Below are positions 1 to 6,615 of a DNA stretch of 8,199 nucleotides, piece by piece. A program made the position numbers and the translations under genes. Every line of letters begins with the position of its first letter. Positions within the stretch are counted from its first letter, which is position 1. Source of the DNA: Streptococcaceae bacterium. GTDB lineage: Bacteria > Bacillota > Bacilli > Lactobacillales > Streptococcaceae. The notes below the pieces were generated by a model that searched no databases, was not told the origin of the DNA, and saw only the letters and a program-made list of their open reading frames with translations. The DNA lies in the NCBI GenBank assembly GCA_031259195.1, contig JAIRLR010000177.1, positions 1-8,199 on the forward strand, read 5' to 3'.

Positions 1-28
1 TGCGTTTCTTTTTCCCTGATATTTCGTC

Positions 29-91
29 AAAAAACCTGTCGGGTTCTTACGAATTTGTTTCAAGCTTTGCTTGATTACAAATCGTTAGAAC
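29..91 (-). terminator. Probable terminator of the com-holA operon, formed by repeat A
   Basis: Read on the minus strand, in the direction of holA transcription, the large hairpin of repeat A (91-43) is followed by the short inverted repeat AACCCG-a-CAGGTT and then a run of six T (34-29). A stem followed by a U-run is the pattern of a Rho-independent terminator, and it lies about 110-170 bases past the holA stop. No better hairpin with a U-run occurs nearer to holA; a weak CCTA/TAGG stem near 170-180 has no T-run. The role is inferred from structure alone. Confidence 0.45.
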
Positions 92-123
92 GGGAGCCTC
101 GCAATAGCACCACTATTCCTACG
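33..123 (+). repeat. Stem-loop intergenic repeat, copy A
   Basis: A non-coding palindromic repeat lies 3' of holA. It opens with the small inverted repeat AACCTG-t-CGGGTT (33-45, one G-T wobble). A large hairpin follows: 43-47 pairs with 87-91, 49-51 with 83-85, 53-58 with 77-82, and 60-65 with 69-74 around a TTT loop, with A52 bulged. A second small hairpin pairs AATAG (103-107) with CTATT (113-117). Positions 59-92 are identical to 8004-8037 of copy B. The rest aligns with copy B and more loosely with the reverse complement of copy C. I see no coding potential. The family name is unknown to me. The boundaries are those of the alignment and are approximate. Confidence 0.75.
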
Positions 124-199
124 TTTTTTTCCTTATCTCAGGACAAAATTGAACACAACTTTAATCATAGCCTAGTTTTAGGACAGGTCTAATTTAGGA
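124..199. other. Short spacer between repeat A and holA
   Basis: These 76 bases separate repeat A from the holA stop codon. They contain a T-run (124-130, plus strand) directly after the second hairpin of repeat A, and the weak palindrome CCTAgttttTAGG. No open reading frame, RNA gene or clear promoter is visible. The ribosomal protein gene rpsT, which often lies beside holA in Lactobacillales, is not in the window on either strand. Confidence 0.5.
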
Positions 200-1240
200 T
201 TAGTTTAGGCGGTTTGGAAAGAGGTCTAGTAAAGATAATTGGAAAAGCAGCTCTTTTTCCATTGCGCCTGTCTTCATTTTATAATCATTTTCTACTAGTT
301 CATCAAAAATTTTTGTCAACAATGGCAAAGAAAAGCTTTTCATCTGATCATAGGCTAATTTAACACGATAAGAGTTAATATTTAATATTTTGGCCATTTC
401 TCCTTGTAGACAACCTTGTTCAGATAATATTTTCACTTGTAAAAATAAACGAATTTGCGAAAGTAAAATGGCATTAACAACAATTACTTCTTTACCTTGC
501 AGTAAAATTTCCGAAAAAAGCCGCAGTGCTTTTTCTGCTTCACCGTTTAAAATATATCTACTTAAATCAAAAATATTATATTCTAAATTTTTCGGAACAA
601 CTGTCTCTACATCTTGCTTGGTAATAATTTTTTCTTTACTTTTATATAACATTAACGTCGAAAGATCTGATAATGCTTTTGATAAATCAAATGTCTTGCC
701 ATTGCGATCATTTAATAAAATTAATAAATTTAAAGCGTCAGAATCAATCTGAAAATTATTTTGCTTTAATTCATTATCCAAGTAAGAACGTACATCACGT
801 TCATTTGCTGGGCTAATATCAACAATAGTTGCCTGCTTTTTTAAAAGTTTTACAACTTTTTTTTTGCCATCTAAACTATTAGGCGTCAAAAATACCAAAA
901 CCGTCGACATCAACGGCTGATTTATATAATCAATCAACATTTCTAAAACAAACTCGACTCCGGATACTTTCTCACTTGTTAAAAACCATGCATTCTCCAC
1001 AAAAAGCAAACGCTTTTCACCAAAAAAAGGCAAGGTTTGCGCTTCTTCCATAATTTTTGAAAAGGCAATAACTTTCCCATCTAAAGTGATAAAATTCACT
1101 TCATCTTCAGCATCGGAAAGAACAGTTTTTTTTAAAACCTGCTTTATTTTTTCTTTTAAATAAACTTCTGTCCCGACAACTACATAAATAGGATCAAGCT
1201 GACCATTTTTTATTTTCTTAATCTGTTGCTCAACAGCCAT
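200..1240 (-). CDS. holA: DNA polymerase III subunit delta
   Basis: This protein is the delta subunit of the clamp loader (YqeN in Bacillus), which opens the beta sliding clamp during chromosome replication in the cytoplasm. The 346-residue product has the usual family length. The N-terminal PIYVVVGTEVYLKEKI (17-32) is the family's opening strand and helix. FFGEKRLLFVENAWFL (72-87) and the Lys-rich LDGKKKVVKLLKK (123-135) fit the AAA+-like fold without a real Walker A motif, as usual for delta. NIFDLSRYILNG (222-233) opens the C-terminal collar domain, and YKMKTG (320-325) lies near its end. Two adjacent ATGs exist. I choose the second (1240) because AAGGAG at 1252-1247 is 6 bases from it but only 3 from the ATG at 1243. 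The ribosome site overlaps the comEC stop, so translation is probably coupled. The location downstream of comEC is typical of Lactobacillales. This gene should be essential. Confidence 0.95.
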   Translation of the reverse strand: MAVEQQIKKIKNGQLDPIYVVVGTEVYLKEKIKQVLKKTVLSDAEDEVNFITLDGKVIAFSKIMEEAQTLPFFGEKRLLFVENAWFLTSEKVSGVEFVLEMLIDYINQPLMSTVLVFLTPNSLDGKKKVVKLLKKQATIVDISPANERDVRSYLDNELKQNNFQIDSDALNLLILLNDRNGKTFDLSKALSDLSTLMLYKSKEKIITKQDVETVVPKNLEYNIFDLSRYILNGEAEKALRLFSEILLQGKEVIVVNAILLSQIRLFLQVKILSEQGCLQGEMAKILNINSYRVKLAYDQMKSFSLPLLTKIFDELVENDYKMKTGAMEKELLFQLSLLDLFPNRLN

Positions 1241-1250
1241 CATACTCTCC

Positions 1251-3545
1251 TTACTTAACGGTTTTGCACTGATTAGCTATCTCACTAAAAACGCTCCACT
1301 GATAATAACAAGCGCCATCATCGTCCGTACGATAAACTTTTTGTCGCTTTAAACGTTTAAGTGTTTGCTTGCTTGGATGAGAAAAATGATTCTTTTTTCC
1401 TACCGAAATCCAGGCAACATGCGGCTTCAAGCAACTTAATAACTTTTGAGAAGTTGAAGTAGCACTACCATGATGGCCGACTTTTAAAATGTCTGCATGA
1501 ATGTTAGGATAACGCTCAACTAGCCTTTCTTCGCCTTCTTTTTCCAAATCTCCAGTAAATAAAAATTTCTTCCCACCAATATTGCGATATAAAACTAGCG
1601 AGTCATTATTCTCGCCCTTACCAACTTGAGTCGGTGATAACAAATAAAACGAAGCAATTTTTTGTGGGGCAAGCACAAGCTTAATTTTAGTTCCCTTTTG
1701 CGCAATAACAAGTAATTTTTCTCGAAGCATTTTTCGCTTTTCCGCGCCTTTGGGAAGATAAATTGTGCAAATTTTAATTTTCTTTGCTAAAGCATCCACA
1801 TCGCCACAATGATCTACATCCGCATGAGTTAAAAAAAGCGAATCAATCGCCCGAATTCCTCGACTTTTTAAAACGGGAATTAGTGTTTTTTCCGCATTTG
1901 TTATTTGGCTAACATTCCCACCAAAATTTACTCGTCCACCTGTATCAATTAAAGTTACTTTTTTATTAAACGGCTCTTGGATTAATAAACCATCCCCTTG
2001 ACCAACATCAACCATCATCACTAAACCATAAAATGGATTACTAAGCAAAAAAGGAAAAATTGACAAAGATAAACAAAGCCATAAAAATGAAAGACTCTTT
2101 TTATTTTCCAGAAAATTCATTCCTGAAAAGCTCAGCACCCACATTAAAATCAATAAAAATAATGACGGCTTTCCCACGCACCAGTTAATCGGAAAAATTT
2201 TTTCCACAATTTCTAAAAACTGATTTAAAAATTGCACGAAACTATTCAGCAAGCTCACTAATAAGAAAAGCGGAAAACAAAAGATAAAGACAAGGCCAGC
2301 ATATAAAAAGCGTTCAAAAATCCATCCTAAAAGACAAGTTAAAATTAACGAAAGCGGATTCCACTCAAAAAAATGCCACCATAGAAGCGGGAGTAAAGTG
2401 ATTGATAACCCTGCCGAAAAAGCCAAACTTTGCATTACTTTTGAAGAAACTCTAACGGTTAAAGGTTTCCAAAAGAGAATAGCAAAGCCAAAACCATATG
2501 AAAGTTGACCTCCTACTGTTAGCAACAAATAAGGATTAACACACATGCCCAATAATAAGCTAAGGAAAAAACAATCCTGGCTATTTAAGCTCCAATGACA
2601 ACGCTTGGAAAGGTGCTTTGCATTCTTTTGAAATAATCCTCTAAGAAAACTAACTGAAAAGCCGGCCATCCCTGCATAAAGAAAACTGGCTATCAGCTGC
2701 AATATTAAAGTTACCTCAAGACTAACACCGCACCTTAATAAAAAATAACGAAACAGCGTTAAGAAAAATATAACATGAAGACCACTTAAACAGAAAAAAT
2801 GAATAATCCCTAAGCGCTGAAATCTTGCCAAAACATCTGAAAACTCTTGATCTGAATATGAAAATAATAAGCCTTCTAAATAATAACAAAGCGGCTTGGG
2901 AAAAGTTTTCTTTATTCGGCGCACAGCGCAAAAACGACAATAAGACAAATATTCCCAAACAGAAGATAAGCGATCCTTTTTAAAAGAATAATGCTCAACA
3001 GAACAAACTAAAGCTATTTTCTTCCCACGCAAATATTTCCTGTAATCAAAACCATTTAAATTGCGCTGACCTTCAGGAATTTGTAATTCTCCTTTGAAAT
3101 CTAGCGCAATTGGTTGATCAACTTGCTGCCATTTTTTTCGTTCCTCTTCAAGTTTTATCGGAATAAAACACATCACTTTCGTCTGCTTATTAAATTTGCC
3201 AACGAAAGAAACTTGATGCTTCGATACTTTTAAAGTATCAAGTTGAATAACAACTTGTCCGCAAGCGTTACCCGCCATTCTTTGAGCGCGATGATAATAA
3301 AAAGTTTCGCGACCGGTCAAACAAGCAATAAAAGCTGCACAACCAATAGCAGTAAAAATTAAAGTCTTCTCTTTGGTTAGACCAATACGTATGATTGTAA
3401 AAATAGCAAAAAGAGCGCTTGCTAAGCTAAAATTATAGCTTAATAAACTGACCGACAATATCACTAAACTCAATAAAATCAACGGTATATCTTGTAAAAA
3501 ATGAAAAAATTTACTCTTCGTTTGCTTTAAAAAGGAAAGATTCAT
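1251..3545 (-). CDS. comEC: ComEC/Rec2 DNA-uptake channel protein
   Basis: ComEC forms the membrane channel that brings single-stranded DNA into the cytoplasm during natural transformation. From the chosen start the protein has 764 residues, close to Bacillus ComEC (about 776). Two N-terminal membrane segments (about 20-80) precede a DUF4131-like OB-fold region ending at GFDYRKYL (165-172). The polytopic competence domain begins with the signature GIIHFFCLSGLHV (246-258). The C-terminal metallo-beta-lactamase-like domain shows DVGQGDG (513-519), a DTGG motif, THADVDHCGD (573-582, first His 574) and GHHGSATS (690-697). These metal-binding motifs are intact, consistent with the proposed DNA-strand nuclease. 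I see no frameshift. Upstream TTG (3557), GTG (3554) and ATG (3548) starts are in frame. GGTGA at 3555-3551 sits 5 bases before the ATG at 3545, which I prefer. The start lies inside comEB (35-base overlap), so translation is likely coupled. Confidence 0.95.
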   Translation of the reverse strand: MNLSFLKQTKSKFFHFLQDIPLILLSLVILSVSLLSYNFSLASALFAIFTIIRIGLTKEKTLIFTAIGCAAFIACLTGRETFYYHRAQRMAGNACGQVVIQLDTLKVSKHQVSFVGKFNKQTKVMCFIPIKLEEERKKWQQVDQPIALDFKGELQIPEGQRNLNGFDYRKYLRGKKIALVCSVEHYSFKKDRLSSVWEYLSYCRFCAVRRIKKTFPKPLCYYLEGLLFSYSDQEFSDVLARFQRLGIIHFFCLSGLHVIFFLTLFRYFLLRCGVSLEVTLILQLIASFLYAGMAGFSVSFLRGLFQKNAKHLSKRCHWSLNSQDCFFLSLLLGMCVNPYLLLTVGGQLSYGFGFAILFWKPLTVRVSSKVMQSLAFSAGLSITLLPLLWWHFFEWNPLSLILTCLLGWIFERFLYAGLVFIFCFPLFLLVSLLNSFVQFLNQFLEIVEKIFPINWCVGKPSLFLLILMWVLSFSGMNFLENKKSLSFLWLCLSLSIFPFLLSNPFYGLVMMVDVGQGDGLLIQEPFNKKVTLIDTGGRVNFGGNVSQITNAEKTLIPVLKSRGIRAIDSLFLTHADVDHCGDVDALAKKIKICTIYLPKGAEKRKMLREKLLVIAQKGTKIKLVLAPQKIASFYLLSPTQVGKGENNDSLVLYRNIGGKKFLFTGDLEKEGEERLVERYPNIHADILKVGHHGSATSTSQKLLSCLKPHVAWISVGKKNHFSHPSKQTLKRLKRQKVYRTDDDGACYYQWSVFSEIANQCKTVK

Positions 3546-4014
3546 CATCTTCACCAAAAGTTAACTTATCAAAATATTTCCGTGACAAACTTACCTTTTC
3601 TACTGAAACCCCAACAGCAGAAATTAATTTTAATGCGTATTCATTATTATGATAATCTTCCAAATAAAAAATTTTTCGTATCCCAGCTTGTAAAATCATT
3701 TTGGTGCAAGCCAAACACGGAAAATGAGTAACATAAATTTCTGCGCTTTCTGTCGAAATACCAAATTTTGCGCACTGCAAAATAGCATTCATCTCTGCAT
3801 GAATCGTACGTACACAATGCCCGTTAACAACATAACATCTATCATCTATACAATGCGTATCGCCACTAACAGAACCATTATATCCTCCGGCAATCACACG
3901 TTTATCCCGTACAATCACAGCGCCCACTTCTAAACGCTCACAGGTACTTCTTAACGATAACAAAACACTCTGTCCCATAAAATATTGATTCCAAGGAATT
4001 CGTTCATAAGTCAT
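3511..4014 (-). CDS. comEB: ComE operon protein 2, dCMP/cytidine deaminase family
   Basis: A zinc-dependent deaminase-fold protein of the dCMP deaminase family, 167 residues from the chosen start. The zinc and catalytic motifs are complete: IHAEMNAIL (71-79; His72, Glu74) and PCLACTKM (99-106; Cys100, Cys103). A further metal or effector site may involve the Cys/His-rich THCIDDRCYVVNGHC (53-67), a region common in dCMP deaminases. Family knowledge: the enzyme converts dCMP to dUMP, and ComEB has no proven direct part in DNA uptake despite its operon. The frame extends upstream to a GTG at 4026, but that codon abuts the ribosome site. GGGTGA (4024-4019) sits 4 bases before ATG 4014, so I use the latter. 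Its 3' end overlaps the comEC start by 35 bases. The gap to comEA carries repeat C. Confidence 0.93.
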   Translation of the reverse strand: MTYERIPWNQYFMGQSVLLSLRSTCERLEVGAVIVRDKRVIAGGYNGSVSGDTHCIDDRCYVVNGHCVRTIHAEMNAILQCAKFGISTESAEIYVTHFPCLACTKMILQAGIRKIFYLEDYHNNEYALKLISAVGVSVEKVSLSRKYFDKLTFGEDDESFLFKANEE

Positions 4015-4148
4015 CTTTTCACCCACTACTTTTCTTTTTAAGACATCTTAGAGTCTGTTAACTTGTCTGGCTATTGATGAACCCCGTTTACCAAGTTTGT
4101 AATCAATTAAGCTCAAAACAACTTGTAAACCTGCCAGGTTCTAACGCT
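4015..4148 (-). other. comEA-comEB intergenic gap carrying repeat C
   Basis: This 134-base spacer splits the comE operon. Most of it is repeat C (4055-4140). The rest is an AT-rich leader with the comEB ribosome site GGGTGA at 4024-4019. There is no evident promoter with both a good -35 and -10 for comEB. Read from comEA, the RNA would fold the repeat C hairpin but meets no long U-run directly after the stem, so strong termination is not predicted. Partial attenuation or RNA processing between comEA and comEB remains possible. Confidence 0.6.
4055..4140 (-). repeat. Stem-loop intergenic repeat, copy C
   Basis: This repeat lies between comEA and comEB. In its minus-strand reading it opens with the perfect inverted repeat AACCTG-g-CAGGTT (4140-4128) and continues into a large hairpin. 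In plus coordinates 4086-4091 pairs with 4125-4130, 4093-4097 with 4120-4124, and 4099-4100 with 4118-4119, with C4092 and T4098 bulged. It ends in CAGACAAGTTAACAG (4069-4055), which recurs exactly in copy D (7866-7852). The stretch 4104-4140 is identical, in opposite orientation, to 8163-8199 (copy E). It aligns with copies A and B across TTGATTACAAA, AACGGG and CAATAGC, but the stem bases differ, which suggests that the structure is what is kept. Confidence 0.75.
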
Positions 4149-4784
4149 TTACACCGTCAAATTATCTTTTAACTTTTCGACTGTTTTTGCTCCAAACCCA
4201 CTTACATTTTGCAAATCATCAACTTTTACAAATAAGCCGTTTGCTTCTCTGTAATCAATGATTTTTTGTGCTTTTTTCACTCCGATTCCTGTTAATGTTT
4301 GTAATTCTTCCAATGTAGCTGTATTTAAATTGATTTTCTTTTCCATTTTGGGATTAGATGAATTTGTTGTTGAAACATTATTCGCAACAGCTTCGCCTAT
4401 TTGCGGGACATAAACCATCATCTGATCAACAAGTTTTAACGCGTAATTAACTTGCTTTGCATCTGCCTGATCTGTCAAGCCGCCCGCCATTTTAACAACA
4501 TCATCCACTCTTTTGCCATCTGGGAGACAATACATTCCTGGCCTATTAACTGCGCCTTTAACATCCACATAAATTTTTGAAGAAGAATGGGATGTTTTTG
4601 AAACCTCCTTATTTTGCTTATTGGCCGAAGAGTTATCTACTGGACGCAAAAAATCATTATCTTCTGCTTCATGTTTAGGCGGTAGATGGAAAATCAGCAA
4701 CAAACACAAAACCATCAAGCTGATAATCACTACTCCACCAATAATCCAGCGTTTTCTCGTTAACCAAAACTCTTCAAAATCCAT
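4149..4784 (-). CDS. comEA: ComEA DNA-binding competence protein
   Basis: ComEA is the membrane-anchored receptor that binds double-stranded DNA outside the cell and hands it to ComEC. The 211-residue product has a short cytoplasmic start, one membrane segment (about 13-33), a Ser/Asn/Lys-rich linker (about 36-70), an SLBB domain (IYVDVKGAVNRPGMY onward, 71-130), a second flexible linker (131-149), and a C-terminal helix-hairpin-helix pair. The HhH motifs are TGIGVKKAQKII (165-176) and SGFGAKTVEKL (195-205). Size and domain order match Bacillota ComEA. The frame reaches a GTG at 4814, but AAAGGA at 4796-4791 is 6 bases from ATG 4784, which is the better start and places the membrane helix normally. 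It is the first gene of the com operon. A candidate late-competence promoter element lies about 40 bases upstream (4825-4832). Confidence 0.95.
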   Translation of the reverse strand: MDFEEFWLTRKRWIIGGVVIISLMVLCLLLIFHLPPKHEAEDNDFLRPVDNSSANKQNKEVSKTSHSSSKIYVDVKGAVNRPGMYCLPDGKRVDDVVKMAGGLTDQADAKQVNYALKLVDQMMVYVPQIGEAVANNVSTTNSSNPKMEKKINLNTATLEELQTLTGIGVKKAQKIIDYREANGLFVKVDDLQNVSGFGAKTVEKLKDNLTV

Positions 4785-4824
4785 TGCAATTCCTTTAAAT
4801 ACATTTTTTGGCACTCAAATAAAA

Positions 4825-4832
4825 AATACGCA
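4825..4832 (-). promoter_or_regulatory. Possible late-competence (ComX/SigH-type) promoter box for comEA
   Basis: On the minus strand, TGCGTATT follows a T-rich tract (TTTTTTTCTTTTTT, 4846-4833), about 40 bases before the comEA ATG. Late competence genes of streptococci and lactococci use a -10-like box TACGAATA, usually after a T-tract, read by the alternative sigma factor ComX. The match here is only 5 of 8 bases, and position and context carry most of the argument. It is a tentative call. Confidence 0.25.
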
Positions 4833-4862
4833 AAAAAGAAAAAAATGAACTTACTATTACTA

Positions 4863-4980
4863 CTTTAAATTGAAAATGCGGGTTTTGTAAAAAAACTAAA
4901 AATTGTCGTTAATACGGCTTTCCATGCTCAAGGCAATATCCTTCAAAGTCTTTTTAAAAAACCGTATTTTCAATTTAAAG
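4863..4980. repeat. 118-bp element with terminal inverted repeats
   Basis: The left end (4863-4886, CTTTAAATTGAAAATGCGGG then TTTT) and right end (4958-4980) are inverted copies differing by one substitution (G versus A) and one extra G. The interior (about 70 bases) contains another copy of AATACGG at 4911-4917. There is no reading frame and no obvious target-site duplication next to the ends. The form suits a small non-autonomous mobile element (MITE-like) or a large RNA hairpin. The left arm lies just upstream of the putative comEA promoter, so it could also serve as an operator. The arms are visible in the sequence; the nature of the element is inferred. Confidence 0.55.
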
Positions 4981-5067
4981 GAATATATAAATATTTTTTA
5001 ATTCACCTTTAGGATTTATCTTTTTTTGCTCTGCACCAAATAAATAGACCTCTTGCGAAACTAGATC

Positions 5068-5083
5068 CATGAAAATTTTCATG
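5068..5083. promoter_or_regulatory. 16-bp perfect palindrome, possible operator
   Basis: CATGAAAATTTTCATG is a perfect two-fold symmetric sequence ending 41 bases before the -35 hexamer of the polysaccharide promoter. Such symmetry is typical of a binding site for a dimeric regulator, but I do not recognise the regulator. It may instead be chance in AT-rich DNA, although 8 matched base pairs with no loop are notable. Confidence 0.3.
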
Positions 5084-5124
5084 CGTCGGCCCTGAGCGGA
5101 GTTTCCGTGCAACTAAAAGACTTT

Positions 5125-5152
5125 TTGCTTCGTTTTACAAATATGCTATCAT
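5125..5152 (+). promoter_or_regulatory. Extended -10 sigma-A-type promoter of the polysaccharide genes
   Basis: The -35 box TTGCTT (5125-5130) and -10 box TATCAT (5147-5152) are 16 bases apart. TGC directly before the -10 provides the TGn extended -10 element (5144-5146). Transcription would begin near 5158-5160, leaving a leader of about 47 bases before the ATG at 5206. The leader contains two AGAGGTT copies spaced by 10 bases (5183-5189, 5193-5199), followed by AGAGGT (5200-5205). The middle copy supplies the ribosome site. No terminator intervenes before the downstream gene, so both genes should share this promoter. Confidence 0.65.
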
Positions 5153-5205
5153 TTGAAAAGAATTTTTAAAGTCTACTCAGATAGAGGTTCTAAGAGGTTA
5201 GAGGT

Positions 5206-6594
5206 ATGGAGACATTATTGCTACCGATTTCATTATTTGGCAAACATGTAATAAAATTTTTACCTGACTATTTTCAGCCAATCCCAACCGTACTTCTGAT
5301 CGCTTATTTTATTTACTTACTAATAAAGCGAAAACGTCATTTTAATTTATCGATTACCAGTGGTATTTTATTTTTTTTATTGATTATGCTGGTTTCACAA
5401 GGAATGGCGACGATGCGAACGATTTTAACTTTTCCTTTAACCGGTATAGGCGTTTTTGAAAAATATTTTCAGTTTGTTTTTCTGCTTTTTTATTTTTTGC
5501 TTGTTTACTTGGTTTTGAAAAATAGTTTAGACCAAGATATTAAAGTTAGTAAATTTTTAAAAGGGTTCTTTTTTTATGGAATTTTTCTTTCAATTTTACT
5601 AGTCATTCAGTTTATTTTTATTCAAACGGGATGGTTTGAATCTATAGTTGAATTTATTGGTAGCAACTTTGCGCAAGGTGGTTATAGCGAATCGATTAAT
5701 CCTAGTTATTTAACTTCAACGGTTCAGTATCTTACGCAATTTGCTCGACCAAATGGGCTGGATCCTGAAGGACGGGATGTAGCAATTCGCCTAGCAATTA
5801 TTGTTGTGCCATTTTTGCTAGCAGCTTTAAAAAATGATTTCCCTTTAGTGAAAAACAAAAATAAAAATCGAATAGTCTATCTTGCTTTATTAGGGCTGAT
5901 TATTTTATTGATGATTGCCATTCAAACTTTAGCTAGCTTAGCCTTTGGTGGCTTAAGCATTATTTTTGCAATCTCTATTGTCATTATCAAAAAACAAAAA
6001 AAAAAGCATGTTTTTTATAAAGAAGGCGCTATTTTTGCAAGTTTAATCTGTCTAGGAATTGCTTTAGTCTATGTTCTTCCCAATGCAACGATTAACTTAG
6101 GAGGAGCAAATCGAACAGCATCTGCAATTGCTTTATTTCGTGTATTTTTACATTATCCGTTAATTGGTGTTGGCTATGATTTTTCCAGTCCTTATGCAAT
6201 TGTAGCCGCGCCAGAAAAATATAGTGACTCTCTAACAAATATTCAAATTTATCTGGCAAATAATCAAATGCCAGCATTAAATACTGTTTTAGCATGGTTT
6301 TCACAGTTTGGCCTAATTGTGATATTGCCCATCTTGTTTTATATTATACGAACGAAACTTGATTTTACGATTTTGATTGATCGAATGCAAGAAGCAAAGT
6401 TAAATCAAGAAAAGATTACCCTCTATCAAACAGTAGATGATTTATTCTTTTTTGGTTTAATTTTTTTAATTCCTGCCAGTTTTTTGTTATTTGATTGGCG
6501 TGGGTTAAGTTACGTTATGATGACTTTCTTTGTCCTAGTGGTAAAAGATCTATTAAAACAACAGTTGGATATTCTTGCTCCATTACAAGAATAA
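5206..6594 (+). CDS. Wzy/O-antigen-ligase-like polysaccharide polymerase
   Basis: An integral membrane protein of 462 residues with about 10-11 hydrophobic segments (about 26-40, 51-68, 84-105, 120-141, 190-208, 224-245, 247-263, 273-291, 362-382, 411-430, 433-448). The segment ALFRVFLHYPLIGVGYDF (309-326) before a large outer loop is the conserved pattern of the O-antigen ligase/Wzy_C superfamily (PF04932 type). A second polar loop (142-189) includes ARPNGLDPEGRDVAIR (180-195), with Arg residues of the kind used for sugar-phosphate contacts. The likely role is to polymerise lipid-linked repeat units of an exopolysaccharide or capsule on the outer membrane face. A ligase joining glycan to another acceptor is an alternative. 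The ATG is preceded by AAGAGG (5192-5197) at 8 bases. The stop codon directly abuts the next reading frame, so the two genes form an operon. The exact substrate is unknown. Confidence 0.7.
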   Translation: METLLLPISLFGKHVIKFLPDYFQPIPTVLLIAYFIYLLIKRKRHFNLSITSGILFFLLIMLVSQGMATMRTILTFPLTGIGVFEKYFQFVFLLFYFLLVYLVLKNSLDQDIKVSKFLKGFFFYGIFLSILLVIQFIFIQTGWFESIVEFIGSNFAQGGYSESINPSYLTSTVQYLTQFARPNGLDPEGRDVAIRLAIIVVPFLLAALKNDFPLVKNKNKNRIVYLALLGLIILLMIAIQTLASLAFGGLSIIFAISIVIIKKQKKKHVFYKEGAIFASLICLGIALVYVLPNATINLGGANRTASAIALFRVFLHYPLIGVGYDFSSPYAIVAAPEKYSDSLTNIQIYLANNQMPALNTVLAWFSQFGLIVILPILFYIIRTKLDFTILIDRMQEAKLNQEKITLYQTVDDLFFFGLIFLIPASFLLFDWRGLSYVMMTFFVLVVKDLLKQQLDILAPLQE

Positions 6595-6603
6595 ATGCTT
6601 TCG

Positions 6604-6608
6604 AAGGA
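6604..6608 (+). promoter_or_regulatory. Ribosome binding site that decides the start of the fusion gene
   Basis: AAGGA lies 7 bases before ATG 6616. The in-frame ATG at 6595, immediately after the wzy-like stop codon, has only a weak AAGA upstream. This favours 6616, which also gives a protein that begins just before the first membrane segment. Confidence 0.7.
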
Positions 6609-6615
6609 TCTAATT

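Larger units (their letters stand above)
4785..5205. other. Divergent intergenic region between comEA and the polysaccharide genes
   Basis: This 421-base non-coding region separates comEA (leftward) from the wzy-like gene (rightward). From left to right it holds the comEA ribosome site and leader, a T-tract with a possible late-competence box on the minus strand (4825-4832), a 118-bp element bounded by near-perfect inverted repeats (4863-4980), an AT-rich stretch (4981-5040), a 16-bp perfect palindrome (5068-5083), and an extended -10 promoter (5125-5152) with a leader of about 47 bases. No convincing small reading frame or known RNA was recognised. Confidence 0.7.

Noticed and set aside
33..123. 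Integron-type recombination sites (attC-like) for the stem-loop repeats
   Set aside because: The repeats are folded and lie at gene ends, but no integrase is seen, the copies point both ways, and the typical attC core triplets at both ends are absent. A palindromic intergenic element is the simpler reading.
390..752. Plus-strand reading frame of 120 codons opposite holA
   Set aside because: It lies wholly inside holA on the other strand, has no ribosome site and resembles no protein I know. It is a shadow of a real gene, as are the frames at 2722-2958, 3724-3933, 4621-4848 and 6092-6304.
3546..3557. Longer comEC starts at TTG 3557, GTG 3554 or ATG 3548
   Set aside because: Only the ATG at 3545 has a Shine-Dalgarno-like GGTGA at a normal distance (5 bases). 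The ATG at 3548 is nearly as possible and would add one residue.
4863..4891. Minus-strand TTTACA and TAAAGT as a vegetative comEA promoter
   Set aside because: The spacer is 18 bases and the -10 matches only 4 of 6, in very AT-rich DNA and inside the inverted-repeat arm. This is too weak to list as a feature.
5046..5060. AGACCTCTTGCGAAA, which looks like the tip of an insertion sequence
   Set aside because: I see no matching inverted end, no transposase fragment and no target duplication. The weak ACCTCTT/AAGAGGT pairing with 5192-5198 is only 7 bases. A search against an insertion-sequence database would settle it.
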